This document shows positions 1 to 10,517 of a DNA stretch of 64,000 nucleotides, piece after piece. Source of the DNA: Bacteroidota bacterium (GTDB lineage Bacteria > Bacteroidota > Bacteroidia > AKYH767-A > 2013-40CM-41-45). Position numbers and translations under genes: made by a program. The first letter of the stretch is position 1. The number at the start of each line of letters is the position of its first letter. The stretch spans positions 186,001 to 250,000 of the forward strand of contig JADKIH010000004.1 in NCBI GenBank assembly GCA_016721305.1, written 5' to 3'. The notes under the pieces are model-generated. The model was not told the DNA's origin. It was given only the letters and a program-made list of their open reading frames with translations, and made no database searches.

Positions 1-1
1 G

Positions 2-2099
2 GGAATTCATACCGGCGACTCGATTACTGTCGCCCCGGCTATGACGCTTCTCTGATGTTACTTACCAGCGCATGCGCGATCTGGCCATCAAATGTATGAA
101 TGGAATCGGGAATTTTGCCGGTGGCTGTAACATTCAGTTCTCGGTGAATCCGAATAACGAAGAGGAAATTATCGTTATCGAAATCAATCCGCGTGTATCG
201 CGTTCATCGGCATTGGCATCGAAAGCAACAGGTTATCCGATTGCAAAAATTGCATCGAAGCTCGCTATCGGTTATCATCTCGATGAATTAAAAAATCAGA
301 TTACAAAAAGTACTTCAGCGTTTTTCGAACCGACTCTCGATTATGTGATCGTGAAAGTTCCGCGCTGGAATTTTGATAAGTTCAAAGGAACGGATCGTCA
401 CCTTGGTTTGCAGATGAAATCTGTCGGCGAAGCAATGGGCATCGGTCGCAGTTTCCAGGAAGCATTACAGAAAGCTTGTCAGTCGTTGGAAATTAAACGT
501 AACGGTCTCGGTGCCGATGGTCGTGAAATTCGCGAACAGTCGGAGATCTTAGACAGTCTCGAAAAACCAAGATGGAATCGGTTGTTCCACATCTATGATG
601 CGTTCAAACTAGGAGTTCCATTTAATACCATTCATAAGCTCACGAAAATTGATCCTTGGTTCTTACGCCAAATCGAAGAATTGATTGAGCTCGAAAAGGA
701 AATTGAAAAATATACTGTCGATACAATTCCGCGCGAACTGTTGATGGAAGCGAAGAAGAAGGGTTACGCCGATCGTCAGGTCGCACACTTACTTCGTTGT
801 CTCGAATCGCAAGTCTTCAAGAAACGTGGTGAATTGAAGATTCGTCGTGTGTGGAAATTGGTTGATACGTGCGCTGCTGAGTTCGAAGCAAAAACGCCGT
901 ACTACTACTCGACATTCGACGAAGAGAATGAAAGCGTTCGTTCCGACAAAAAGAAAATTGTCATTTTAGGAAGCGGCCCGAATCGTATCGGACAAGGAAT
1001 TGAATTCGATTACTCATGTGTTCATGGTGTGTTGGCTGCGAAAGAATGCGGTTATGAAACGATCATGATCAATTGTAATCCGGAAACCGTTTCGACCGAT
1101 TTCGATATCGCCGATAAATTATACTTCGAGCCTGTGTTCTGGGAACACATTTATGAAATCATCGAGCATGAAAAACCGGAAGGTGTGATTGTTCAGCTCG
1201 GCGGACAAACGGCTTTGAAGCTTGCAGAGAAACTCAATAAGTACGGAATCAAAATCATCGGAACTTCTTTCGAGTCATTAGACTTAGCCGAAGACCGCGG
1301 ACGATTCTCTACACTTCTTCGTGACTTGAAAATTCCTTATCCGAAATTTGGCGTCGTTGAAAATGCAACGCAGGGAGTGGAGTTGTCGCGTCAGTTAGGA
1401 TTCCCGCTGCTTGTTCGTCCTTCGTACGTACTTGGCGGACAAAGCATGAAGATTGTCATCAACGAAGAAGAATTGGAAACACACGTGGTGAAAATTCTTC
1501 AGGATATTCCGGATAATAAAATTCTTCTCGATCACTTCCTCGAAAAAGCAATCGAAGCGGAGGCTGATGCAATATGCGACGGGGAGAATAGCTACATCAT
1601 CGGAATGATGGAGCACATCGAACCTGCCGGAATTCACAGCGGCGACAGTAACGCCGTATTGCCACCGTTTGATTTGAGCGATAATGTAATTAAGCAGATC
1701 GAAGAGATTACACACAAGATTGCGAAAGCGATGAAAGTAATCGGACTCATCAATATTCAGTTTGCCATCAAGAATGAAACAGTATATGTGATCGAAGCCA
1801 ATCCGCGTGCTTCGCGAACTGTTCCGTTCATTGCTAAAGCTTACGATGAGCCGTACGTAAATTACGCTACGAAATTGATGCTTGGCGCCAACAAGCTAAG
1901 CGATTTCAAATTCAATCCGCGTAAAGAAGGGTATGCAATTAAAGTTCCGGTCTTCTCCTTCGATAAATTCCTAGATGTAAACAAAGAGCTCGGCCCTGAA
2001 ATGAAATCTACAGGTGAAGCGATTTATTTTATCAAGGACTTGGAAGATGATTTCTTTCAGAAGATTTATTCGGAGCGAAACTTGTACCTAAGTAGATAA
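2..2099 (+). CDS. carB: Carbamoyl-phosphate synthase large subunit, 3' part (frameshifted)
   Basis: CarB makes carbamoyl phosphate from ammonia, bicarbonate and two ATP for pyrimidine and arginine synthesis. The window enters about a quarter of the way into the gene. Bases 2-48 read GIHTGDSITVAPAMTL, a conserved stretch of the first ATP-grasp domain. One extra T near base 48 then breaks the frame, and reading resumes at MRDLAIK (72). The EINPRVSRSSALASKATG motif, the oligomerization domain and the second ATP-grasp domain (GSGPNRIGQGIEFDY; VLGGQSM; EANPRASRTVPF) follow. The protein ends at SERNLYLSR with no C-terminal MGS-like allosteric domain, unlike the roughly 1070-residue enterobacterial enzyme. 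From memory, about 950-residue CarB proteins of this form are usual in Bacteroidota. The identity is certain. The frameshift is most likely a base-calling error. Confidence 0.96.
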
Positions 2100-2461
2100 A
2101 TTTGTTTCCCGCCCGCCCCGGCAGGTAGACGTCTCGCGCAGAAAAATACGCAGGTTTCGCTGAGACTCTCTTGTAACTAAATTTGTTTCCCGCAGATTTC
2201 GCTGGGACTCTGTTGTAACTAAATTTGTTTCTGCAGAAAAATACGCAGATTTCGCTGAGACTCTCTTGTAACTAAATTTGTTTCCCGCAGATTTCGCGGA
2301 AAAATACGCAGGTTTCGCTGAGACTCTCTTGTAACTAAATTTGTTTCCCGCAGATTTCGCGGAAAAATATGCAGGTTTCGCTGAGACTCTCTTGTAACTA
2401 AATTTGTTTCCCGCAGATTTCGCGGAAAAATACGCAGATTTCGCAGAAGCTCTCTTGTAAC
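2098..2461. repeat. 63-bp imperfect tandem repeat array downstream of carB
   Basis: Six units each begin TAAATTTGTTT and end CTCTTGTAAC or a close variant. They start at about 2098, 2179, 2221, 2273, 2336 and 2399. The last three are exactly 63 bp and nearly identical, and the first three carry internal deletions or replacements. Each unit contains CGCAGATTTCGC-type half-palindromes. The array begins at the carB stop codon. A related sequence lies on the opposite strand at about 57,395-57,425. No convincing ORF runs through it. Confidence 0.9.
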
Positions 2462-2580
2462 TGTATTACTACATTGGAAATTAATGTCAATAAAAATGTT
2501 TGATGCTCTCAGTATATTAATTTGGGAGAAAATTTCAAAAAAGATTCTGCGAAATCTGCGGGAAATAAAAACAATAATCT

Positions 2581-2808
2581 ATGTCTGAATTTATAATCAT
2601 AAGCATTGTTCTCATCTTGCTTTTCAGCTCGATTCGTCGTTTCATTTTTTTCAACGCAGGCAACGCCTTCAACAAAGCCGCCGAAGATTTTATGAAACGC
2701 CAGGAAGCCGAAGAGCGCAAACGCAAAGAAGAAGGACGCGTTTATGTCGACACCAAAAAGCGAGTTGGGAAGGATGATACGTTTGATGACTACACCGAGA
2801 TAAAGTAG
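2581..2808 (+). CDS. Small membrane protein, DUF4834-like
   Basis: This is a 75-residue protein. Residues 4-15 (FIIISIVLILLF) form one hydrophobic segment, followed by SIRRFIFFNAG and then a strongly charged tail (KRQEAEERKRKEEGRVYVDTKKR). One inner-membrane helix with a charged cytoplasmic tail is the obvious topology. The pattern resembles the small Bacteroidota family DUF4834, whose function is unknown. That assignment is from memory of the layout, not from a clear motif. The start is the first ATG after the repeat region. It lies between two repeat arrays and has no evident operon partner. Confidence 0.6.
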   Translation: MSEFIIISIVLILLFSSIRRFIFFNAGNAFNKAAEDFMKRQEAEERKRKEEGRVYVDTKKRVGKDDTFDDYTEIK

Positions 2809-3097
2809 TTCAAGGTTCAAGGTTCAAAGTTCAATGTTCCAGGTTCAAAGTTCAAGGTCAACTTTTTATAAATAGGGAAAGTCGGATGGTGATGCCGATT
2901 GATTTAATTCTTTTAAATGGTTATTTCTATAATTATTTGATTATCAAATTTTTGATAAAAAAACACTATACCCATAATAACCCCGCAACCACTAAGCTGA
3001 AACCCTGAAACCCTGAAACCCTGAACCTTGAACCTTGAACTTTGAACTTTGAACTTTGAACTTTGAACCTTGAACTTAGAAAGTTGAACCTTGAACG
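2808..3097. repeat. Inverted pair of TTGAACC heptamer arrays around a 140-bp core
   Basis: At 2808-2861 the + strand reads repeated TTCAAGG/TTCAAAG units. At about 2999-3097 it reads their complement (CCTTGAA, CTTTGAA), with some CCCTGAAA variants. The two arrays are therefore inverted copies that could pair across a core of about 140 bp. The core is AT-rich with no ORF. The left array starts at the stop codon of the DUF4834-like gene and the right one ends about 50 bp before the yfhO-like gene. Confidence 0.85.
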
Positions 3098-3148
3098 ACT
3101 AACGCGGAACGCGGAACATTTTTCTATCTTAGCCACAAATAACCCCAT

Positions 3149-5626
3149 ATGAAAAAATTCCTCCCTCACCTGATTGCTTTTGCAGCGTTTCTGGCCATCA
3201 CTTTTGCTTTCTTCAGCCCGTTGTTTGGCGGGAAGGAGCTTCGACAAGGCGATATCAACAACTGGAAAGGTATGTCGAAAGAGATTGTCGACTATAAAGA
3301 CAAAACAGGGGAATGGACGTACTGGACAAACTCTATGTTTGGCGGAATGCCGTCGTATCAGATTTCAGCGGGATATCCCGGAAATTATATCGACTCGATC
3401 GACAAGGTTATCTCTTTGGGACTTCCTTCTCCTGCAAGCTATCTGTTCCTTTACATGATTGGCTTTTATTTTCTCCTAATCGTTTTGGGAGTTGACAAAC
3501 GAATTTCAATTATCAGTGCAATAGCTTTTGCGTTTTCTTCCTACTACCTGATCTTTATTGAAGCGGGGCATAATTCGAAAGCTCATGCCATCGGGTATAT
3601 GGCTCCCGTTATTGCCGGTATTGTAATGGCTTATCGTGGCAGAATTTTGCTCGGTGCAGCCATTACAGGATTGATGCTCGCTTTGGAGCTGAATGCAAAT
3701 CACCTCCAGATCACATATTATCTGGGTATGATGTCAGCTCTCTTAGTGCTCGCATTTTTGTATGAAGCAATTCGCGGAAAAACGATTGCCTCATTTTCAA
3801 AAACAACGGCACTGCTGGCAGTAGTTGCCGTTCTGGCCGTCCTTCCGAATATCACCAATCTCTGGGCTACTCAGGAGTATGGTAAATACTCTACACGTGG
3901 ACCGTCGGAACTTACTTCGGATAAAGAAAATAAAACAAGCGGATTGGATCGTGACTACATTACTGACTGGAGTTATGGTATCGATGAAACGTTCACTTTC
4001 CTTGTTCCTGATTTCAAAGGTGGTGCGAGTGAAGCGATTGCTACCAATAACAAAGATGCTGTTAAAGCCGTCGATGGTCAATACCGCGAAGCAGTTGGAA
4101 GTTGGGAAGCGTATATGGGTGACCAGGCTTTTACTTCAGGTCCTGTTTATGTGGGAGCAATTATTGTATTGCTTTTCGTGATTGGATTATTCGTTGTAGA
4201 AGGTCCGCTAAAATGGTGGTTAGGTGCTTCTACTTTGCTTTCATTACTTCTCGGTTGGGGTCGTAATCTGATGTGGTTTACTAATCTATTCCTTGATTAC
4301 GTTCCGGGCTACGACAAATTCAGAGCTGTAACTACTATTCTCGTTCTCGCTGAATTCACCATGCCTTTGCTTGCAATTCTTGCTCTGGATAAAATGTTGC
4401 GCGAAGAAGGCTTCTTTGAAAAGTATAAAAAGAAACTCTATATCTCTTTCGGTATCGTTGCCGGAATTACTGTCCTGATCTGGATGAGCCCGACGATGTT
4501 TACAAATATGACAACAGAGAAGGATCACACTCGTTTGATGCAACAATTGAAAGGCGCAGAGAACCCGAACGCAATCGCCGATGCCTTCCTGAATGATCTC
4601 GCCATCGCACGTGAACATATTGTGAGTAGTGATGCTGCGCGTTCATTCCTCTTTATTTTATTCGCCGCAGCTTTGATCTGGTCTTTCACTCGTTATCGCT
4701 ATACGAAAGAGATTTTTATCTACGGTTTGCTTGCCCTCATTGCAGCCGATGAAATTACAGTGGATCGCCGTTATCTTGGCGACGAAGATTTTGTGAAGAA
4801 GAGTGCTAACGTAATTCCTTTCCCGGAAACTGTCGCCGATCAGGCAATTAAGGTCGATCCGACAAAGAGTTATCGAGTTCTTAATCTTGCAGCAAATACT
4901 TTCAACGATGCAAGCACTTCTTACTATCATCAGTCAATTGGAGGTTACCACGGTGCAAAATTGAAGCGTTATAAAGAGTTGATTGATTATTGTATCACTC
5001 CGGAAATGTCGGATATGATCGGCGCCTTCCAAAAAAGAGATTCATCTATCGAAATTGCTATCTCGTCACAACCTGTGCTGAATATGCTTAACATGAAGTA
5101 TATTATTTACAATTCTGAAGCGCCTCCAATGGTTAATCGTGGAGCTTTAGGAAATGCATGGTTTGTAAACGGTGTGCAATGGGTGGCAAATGCGGATTCT
5201 GAAATTGCAACGCTCAGAGGATTTAATCCGAAGGCCGTCGCTGTTGTCGATAATCGATTTAAAGATGTAATCGGTAACTGGAATGGTCCGGTTGATCCCG
5301 CTTCATCGATTGTGCTTGACGAGTACAAGCCAAATCGTTTAATGTATTCTTCAAATTCATCTAGCGAGCAACTGGCTGTCTTCTCTGAGATTTACTACGA
5401 CAAAGGTTGGAATGCATACATTGATGGACAGAAGACAAATTACGTCCGTGCAAATTATGTTCTTCGTGCGATGAAGATCCCTGCAGGTAGTCATAAGATT
5501 GAATGGAAGTTCGAACCGGAAGTTGTTGTAGTCGGAGGTAAAATCGCTATGGCAGGTTCTCTGCTTCTTATTCTCTTCGTGATTGGTGCAATCGGAATGG
5601 AATTGAAAAAAGCTAAAACTACTTAG
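3149..5626 (+). CDS. YfhO-family polytopic membrane protein
   Basis: This 825-residue integral membrane protein starts MKKFLPHLIAFAAFLAITFAFF. It then has a soluble loop with GDINNWKGMSKEI and MFGGMPSYQ, followed by about a dozen hydrophobic segments to roughly residue 530. A soluble C-terminal part follows, and one last helix ends at about 815. The loop motifs and layout match the YfhO family, GT-C-like proteins linked to glycosylation of envelope polymers from lipid-linked sugars. The substrate cannot be read. A TTG-initiated glycosyltransferase follows after 5 bp, so the two are probably cotranscribed. TATCTTAG at 3125-3132 is a weak -7 box 17 bp before the ATG. Confidence 0.88.
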   Translation: MKKFLPHLIAFAAFLAITFAFFSPLFGGKELRQGDINNWKGMSKEIVDYKDKTGEWTYWTNSMFGGMPSYQISAGYPGNYIDSIDKVISLGLPSPASYLFLYMIGFYFLLIVLGVDKRISIISAIAFAFSSYYLIFIEAGHNSKAHAIGYMAPVIAGIVMAYRGRILLGAAITGLMLALELNANHLQITYYLGMMSALLVLAFLYEAIRGKTIASFSKTTALLAVVAVLAVLPNITNLWATQEYGKYSTRGPSELTSDKENKTSGLDRDYITDWSYGIDETFTFLVPDFKGGASEAIATNNKDAVKAVDGQYREAVGSWEAYMGDQAFTSGPVYVGAIIVLLFVIGLFVVEGPLKWWLGASTLLSLLLGWGRNLMWFTNLFLDYVPGYDKFRAVTTILVLAEFTMPLLAILALDKMLREEGFFEKYKKKLYISFGIVAGITVLIWMSPTMFTNMTTEKDHTRLMQQLKGAENPNAIADAFLNDLAIAREHIVSSDAARSFLFILFAAALIWSFTRYRYTKEIFIYGLLALIAADEITVDRRYLGDEDFVKKSANVIPFPETVADQAIKVDPTKSYRVLNLAANTFNDASTSYYHQSIGGYHGAKLKRYKELIDYCITPEMSDMIGAFQKRDSSIEIAISSQPVLNMLNMKYIIYNSEAPPMVNRGALGNAWFVNGVQWVANADSEIATLRGFNPKAVAVVDNRFKDVIGNWNGPVDPASSIVLDEYKPNRLMYSSNSSSEQLAVFSEIYYDKGWNAYIDGQKTNYVRANYVLRAMKIPAGSHKIEWKFEPEVVVVGGKIAMAGSLLLILFVIGAIGMELKKAKTT

Positions 5627-5631
5627 TCGTA

Positions 5632-6943
5632 TTGAAAAAGGTTCTAATCCTTTCTTATTATTGGCCTCCAAGCGGTGGTTCTGGTGTTCAGAGATGGATG
5701 TATTTTGCAAAATATCTTTCTGACTTTGGATATGAACCTTATGTAATAACGGTTGATCCGAAATTCGCTTCGTATAAATTTATTGACGCAAGTTTTGAAA
5801 ATAAAACTGCGGATGTAAAAGTTTTTCGAACAGCTTCAAAAGAGCCTTTCAACTTTTATTCTAAGCTTATCGGAAAGAGTAAAGAGGATGCCATTCCTCA
5901 AGCTTTTGCAGGAGAATCTAATCCGGGCTTGTTCAAGAAATTCGCCAGATTTATCAGAGGAAATTTTTTCATCCCTGATGCACGCATCGGTTGGGTGCCT
6001 TATGCTCTGCAAAAGCCGGACAGATTATCGTTGATGAAAAATAGATATCGTTGTTACAACGGGACCGCCACATTCAACTCATCTTGTCGGACTAAAGCTG
6101 AAAGAGAAATATAAAATAAAGTGGGTGGCCGATTTTCGTGATCCCTGGACAGAAGTGTTTTATAACAAATTGTTTTTTCGTACTCAATGGGCTGATCGTA
6201 AAGATCAGAAATTGGAAAGCGAAGTGATCAACTCAGCGGATTCAATCCTGACTATCGGCCCTTCAATGGCGGAAATTTTGAAAGAGAAAGTTGTTGCACC
6301 TTCGGGAAAGACAAAAGTAAATTTCGTGTATAATGGATACGATGCCGAAGTTTTTAAAAATCTAAAGGCAAAGAAGGTCCATGATAAATTCGTTATTTGT
6401 CACCTTGGTGTTTTAAGCGATAATCAGCCTATTGATAGTTTCGTTGAGGCAATGAAAAAGCTTCTCGAAAAATCGCTTATGAAAGCGTCGCAAATCAAAA
6501 TCTTATTGATCGGCCGAATTGCCCCAAATATTCTAAATCTGATCAGAAGCGAATTGCCGCAGATCGAATTAGTGGAAGAAAGCTATATGACACATGCTCA
6601 GGCTATGCAGGAGATTGTTGATTCCGACCTTCTTTTCAACAGTCTGGCTGATGTGCCGGGAGGGAAATACCTAATTTCCGGTAAATTAATGGAGTATATT
6701 GCAACCGGGAATCCGATCCTTTGCCTTGGCGAACCCACCGGCGACGGACAAAGCCTCTTGTCGCAGTTCGAAAATTCCAAAGTGTTTGATCGTTCTGATA
6801 AAGACGGAATTTATAATTTTATCCTCAGAATCCATCAGTTGTGGCAATCAGGGGATAAGGGAAAAGGAATCGATGCTGACGGACTATACTCTCGCCGCCG
6901 CATGACAAAAAAATTAGCTGAAATATTATCTAACATACAGTAA
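5632..6943 (+). CDS. Glycosyltransferase, GT4-like (frameshifted)
   Basis: A sugar transferase of about 437 residues with a two-domain GT-B layout. The N-terminal part has YYWPPSGGSGVQRW. The C-terminal part runs from VADFRDPWTEVFY through nucleotide-sugar-domain segments (NGYD; HLGVLSDNQP; KLMEYIATGNPIL). A TTG start 5 bp after the YfhO-like gene gives MKKVLILSYYWPP. One A is missing from the AAAA run at 6011-6014. Restoring it gives QKAGQIIVDEKIDIVVTTGPPHSTHLVG and joins the two ORFs without a gap. The neighbours suggest a role in an envelope glycan or O-antigen-like polymer. Donor and acceptor are unknown. Confidence 0.88.
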
Positions 6944-6961
6944 ATTAATTCGAACATAAAT

Positions 6962-7607
6962 ATGGATTTTGTCTTTGAACAGGTAAAAAAAGTGCTCGTG
7001 CTCGGCCCGCATCCCGACGATATGGAATTTGGTTGTATGGGTACGGTTCTGAAACTTCTCAGTAAAGGCGTCGAAGTACATCTCGCCGTTTTTAGTATGT
7101 GTGAGAAGTCGATCCCTGCCGGTTTCGCGCCGGGTTCTATCAAGAAGGAGTTGCTTGAAGTTGCTTCGTCATTGAAACTCCCGCTTGAGAATATTCATTT
7201 GTTCGATTATGAAGTACGTGAGTTCCCTAAGTACAGACAAGAAATTCTGGAGGATATGGTTGCTCTCGGAAAAAAGATAAGCCCTGATTTAGTTTTCATT
7301 CCAAGCAGTACCGATATTCATCAGGATCACCAAACGATTCATGAAGAAGGTAAACGTGCGTACAAGTTCAACATGATTTTGGGCTATGAAATGCCGTGGA
7401 ACAATTTTAATTTCCATGCCGACCTCTTTGTGAAATTAGGAGAAGATCAGGTTGCGAGAAAAATTGAACTGATTAATTTTTATAAATCACAAAAGCACCG
7501 AACTTATAGCAGCGATGATTTTCCTTCGTTCTCTTATGCGAATCAGAGGTACTCAAGTGAGAACTGACTACGCTGAAGCATTTGAAGTAATTCGTCTTAT
7601 AGCCTAA
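6962..7607 (+). CDS. PIG-L family deacetylase (C-terminal frameshift)
   Basis: A zinc-dependent N-acetylglucosamine-type deacetylase of about 215 residues (LmbE/PIG-L family). The metal-binding motif is GPHPDDMEFGCMGT near residue 18. The second metal motif is STDIHQDHQTIHEEGKRA near residue 118, and SQKHRTY lies near the C terminus. One extra T in the TTTT run at 7519-7522 gives a false early stop at 7567. Correcting it yields DDFLRSLMRIRGTQVRTDYAEAFEVIRLIA with a stop at 7607. The gene lies 18 bp after the glycosyltransferase and 10 bp before the LpxD-like acyltransferase, so deacetylation followed by re-acylation of the same sugar is plausible. Confidence 0.88.
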
Positions 7608-7617
7608 GAATAATATA

Positions 7618-8544
7618 ATGAAAACAATTGCTGAGCTGATTAAATATTTTTCGGATAAAAAACTTTCGACTAAAGCAGGAAAAGTGTCTCCTGAAACTAA
7701 GATTGTCGGAGGTCGAAACATCACGGAAGCAGGCGAGAATGAAATAACTTTTCTGTCGGCTAAGTATAAGGATTCTGCACGCTCTCTGCTGGAGAAAACA
7801 AAAGCGCCATTAGTCATAATCGATTCTTCTCTTTACGCAGAATTAAACCCTGTTGCTGATAATAAGTTCTTCGTTCTTTCTTCAGAGCCTAAAGCGGCAA
7901 TGATTGATTGTCTTACCGAGTATTTTCTCGAGAAAGAATCACCAATGGTTCATTCATCTGCAACAATTCATCCTGAAGTCGTGATTGGAAAAGCTGCTTC
8001 GATCGGACCTAATGTCGTTATTGAAAAGGATGTTATCATAGGAGATAATTGTACAATAGAGCCATTTGTATTTATTCGTTCCGGAACTAGGATTGGAAAT
8101 AACGTTGTTATCAAATCGGGTGCTGTGATAGGAGGGAAGGGCTTCGGTTTTGTTCAGCAGGCCGATAAGACGTGGAAAAATTTCCCTCACTTCGGCCGGG
8201 TTATTTTGGAGGATAATGTAGAAATCGGAAGTAACACCTGCATCGACCGTGGTGCTTTAAGTGATACGGTTTTGAAGAAAGGTGTTAAAGTTGATAACCT
8301 TGTACACATCGCACACAATGTTACAATCGGAGAGAATTCTCTCATCATTGCCAACAGCATGATTGGAGGAAGTACTTCGGTTGGAGAAAATTCATGGGTG
8401 TCGCCTTCAGCCTCTTTAAAAAATGGACTGACAATCGGACCTGATACACTTATCGGAATGGGTGCCGTTGTTTTGAAAAATGTAGAAGCCGGTACCACTA
8501 TTATTGGAAACCCGGGAACTGTTCTGATTAAAAAAAGTAAATAA
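7618..8544 (+). CDS. LpxD-like sugar N-acyltransferase
   Basis: A 308-residue protein with an LpxD-type N-terminal domain (residues 1 to about 105, including ITEAGENEITFLSAKY) and a left-handed beta-helix of hexapeptide repeats from about 108 to 290. The segment GGKGFGFVQQADKTWKNFPHFGRVILEDNVEIGSNTCIDRG is typical of LpxD. VHIAHNVTIG carries the His that corresponds to the catalytic base. It is shorter than housekeeping LpxD (about 340 residues) and sits with glycan genes rather than lpxA/lpxB. I infer a paralogue that acylates an amino sugar of a surface polymer, but primary LpxD is not excluded. Confidence 0.82.
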   Translation: MKTIAELIKYFSDKKLSTKAGKVSPETKIVGGRNITEAGENEITFLSAKYKDSARSLLEKTKAPLVIIDSSLYAELNPVADNKFFVLSSEPKAAMIDCLTEYFLEKESPMVHSSATIHPEVVIGKAASIGPNVVIEKDVIIGDNCTIEPFVFIRSGTRIGNNVVIKSGAVIGGKGFGFVQQADKTWKNFPHFGRVILEDNVEIGSNTCIDRGALSDTVLKKGVKVDNLVHIAHNVTIGENSLIIANSMIGGSTSVGENSWVSPSASLKNGLTIGPDTLIGMGAVVLKNVEAGTTIIGNPGTVLIKKSK

Positions 8545-8549
8545 TATTC

Positions 8550-10394
8550 ATGTGCGGAATTGCCGGATTTATTGACACTCAGTTGTCGCCGAATGAGGCA
8601 TCTGATTTATTATCGAAAATGCTTCATCGAATCGCTCATCGCGGACCTGATGCAAGCTCTAAATGGGTAGAAGCTCCGATAGCTTTGGGACATAATCGGC
8701 TTAGTATCGTCGATCTTTCGGAGAACGGTCTTCAGCCCATGCATGGATTTAATTCCGTCATCGTTTTTAACGGAGAAATATATAATTATCTCGAAATAAA
8801 AGCTGATCTTATCAAGCTGGGTTATACGTTTGTGTCAGCTCAGATACTGAAGTTGTATTGGCTGCGTACCATAAATGGGGTAAAGAATGTGTCAGCCGAT
8901 TTATTGGAATGTGGTCGTTTGCCTTATGGGATAAAACGAATCGCATCCTGTTCTGTTCTCGTGACCGTTTTGGAATAAAACCATTTTATTACATCAATGA
9001 AAACGGACGATTTTATTTCGGATCCGAATACAAATTATTCAAGGATACTTCTGTCTTTAAAAGGCAACTAAATTTAGATCACGTTAATCGCGGTTTGCAA
9101 TTGGGGTGGGTGAGTTACCATGATCAAACGTACTTCTCCGATTTGAACGCGCTTCCGGCGGCATCCAATCTGATTTATAAAGACGGAAAAATTTCTGTCG
9201 AGAAATATTGGGATTTGGATATTGCGAGTCTATCCAACCGCAATTTATCTGAATCGGATAAAGTAGAAAAATTTAAATCATTGTTTCTCGACAGCATCCG
9301 CTTGCATATGCGTTCGGATGTGGAAGTCGGAGGATGCTTGAGCGGTGGCCTCGACAGTTCTTCCATTGCGTCAGCAGTGTCGGTATTGTTTCCTGAAAAT
9401 AAATTCAAAACGTTCAGCATTTATTACGAAGGCAAGGATGAAGTTGATGAAAGGCCTTGGGTAAATAAGGTATTGGAAAAATATCCTATACTCGATGATT
9501 ACTCTTATACTCCCGGAGAGAAAGATGTGATCGAAGGGTTTGAGAAAACCATTTTCTGCAATGATGTGCCGGTTACCGGTTCATCGCCGATTTCGCAAAA
9601 CTTTGTGATGAAATTGGTTCGGGAAAAGGGGATTAAAGTTTTATTGGATGGACAAGGATCGGATGAGTATCTCGCCGGATACATGCATTCGTTTTATCGC
9701 CTGATTGGTGGTATGGTGAAGCAGTTTAAATTAACTCAGGCTTTTTCTCAGTTCAATTCTCACGTGAATCGGCAGCAATTTGGTTTTTCCAAAAAACCAG
9801 GTTTGCTTGGGAAGAGTATTTTGGCGGGCTTTATGAGCGAACAAAAGTTGTATGAGTTTGAATATAATAATTACTACCCATATCTGTCGAATAATAAAAG
9901 TGTTGATCTGAACCTCGGTCGTGCCGACGGTACACGACTCAATAATTTCCTCTACCATTTGCTTACGACAACATCGCTGCCATCACTGCTCCATTTCGAG
10001 GATCGGAATTCGATGATGTATTCGATCGAATCGCGTGTGCCATTCCTTGATCACCGATTAGTCGAGTTCGCCTTCTCTCTGGCTGATGAAGATAAATTCA
10101 AAGACGGAATCACTAAAATCATTTTGCGAAAATCAATGCAGGGAATACTTCCGGAGTCTATCATAAATCGCTATGATAAAAAGGGCTTTGTTACTCCCGG
10201 TGAAGTGAAATGGCTCCGCGGTCCATTGAACTTCTTAATCTCAGATATGGAAAATCAAAAGCTCGATTTTTTGGATAAAAGGCAAGGTTTCAAAATTGCT
10301 AAGTGAATTCAAGGCAGGCGATAATAAAAACGCAAATCTGGTTTGGAGAGTCTCAGTCTTGAATTACTGGATGAAGCAGGAAGGGCTGAACTGA
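8550..10394 (+). CDS. asnB: Asparagine synthase (glutamine-hydrolyzing), two frameshifts
   Basis: A class II glutamine amidotransferase of about 615 residues. It starts MCGIAGFID (nucleophile Cys2) and continues HRGPDASS and NRLSIVDLSENGLQPM. The synthetase domain has the ATP pyrophosphatase loop SGGLDSSSIASAV. One break near 8838 separates GYTFVS from DTEVVLAAYHKWGKECV. A second, one extra A in the AAAA run at 10277-10280, gives a false stop at 10306. Beyond it the frame reads SKLLSEFKAGDNKNANLVWRVSVLNYWMKQEGLN and stops at 10394. Such AsnB paralogues are common in polysaccharide loci, where they may amidate sugar acids. It starts 5 bp after the LpxD-like gene, in the same operon. Confidence 0.9.
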
Positions 10395-10517
10395 CATTTT
10401 TCTGTGATATTATACCAAAATATATGTCTTTTCCATGAATAGGAAAACTGATTAGGTTTTTTTTGAAGGATTCATTTTAAATAATAGCTTTATAGCTAAT
10501 TCTTAAATGTATTTCAG

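Noticed and set aside
2..2099. CarB truncated by a premature stop
   Set aside because: It ends at a family-typical C terminus (SERNLYLSR). Lack of the MGS domain appears to be normal for this phylum.
2098..2461. CRISPR array
   Set aside because: Units are contiguous 63-bp tandem copies with no unique spacers, and no cas gene is present.
2808..3097. Insertion sequence remnant
   Set aside because: The inverted arrays resemble terminal repeats, but no transposase fragment or target duplication is visible.
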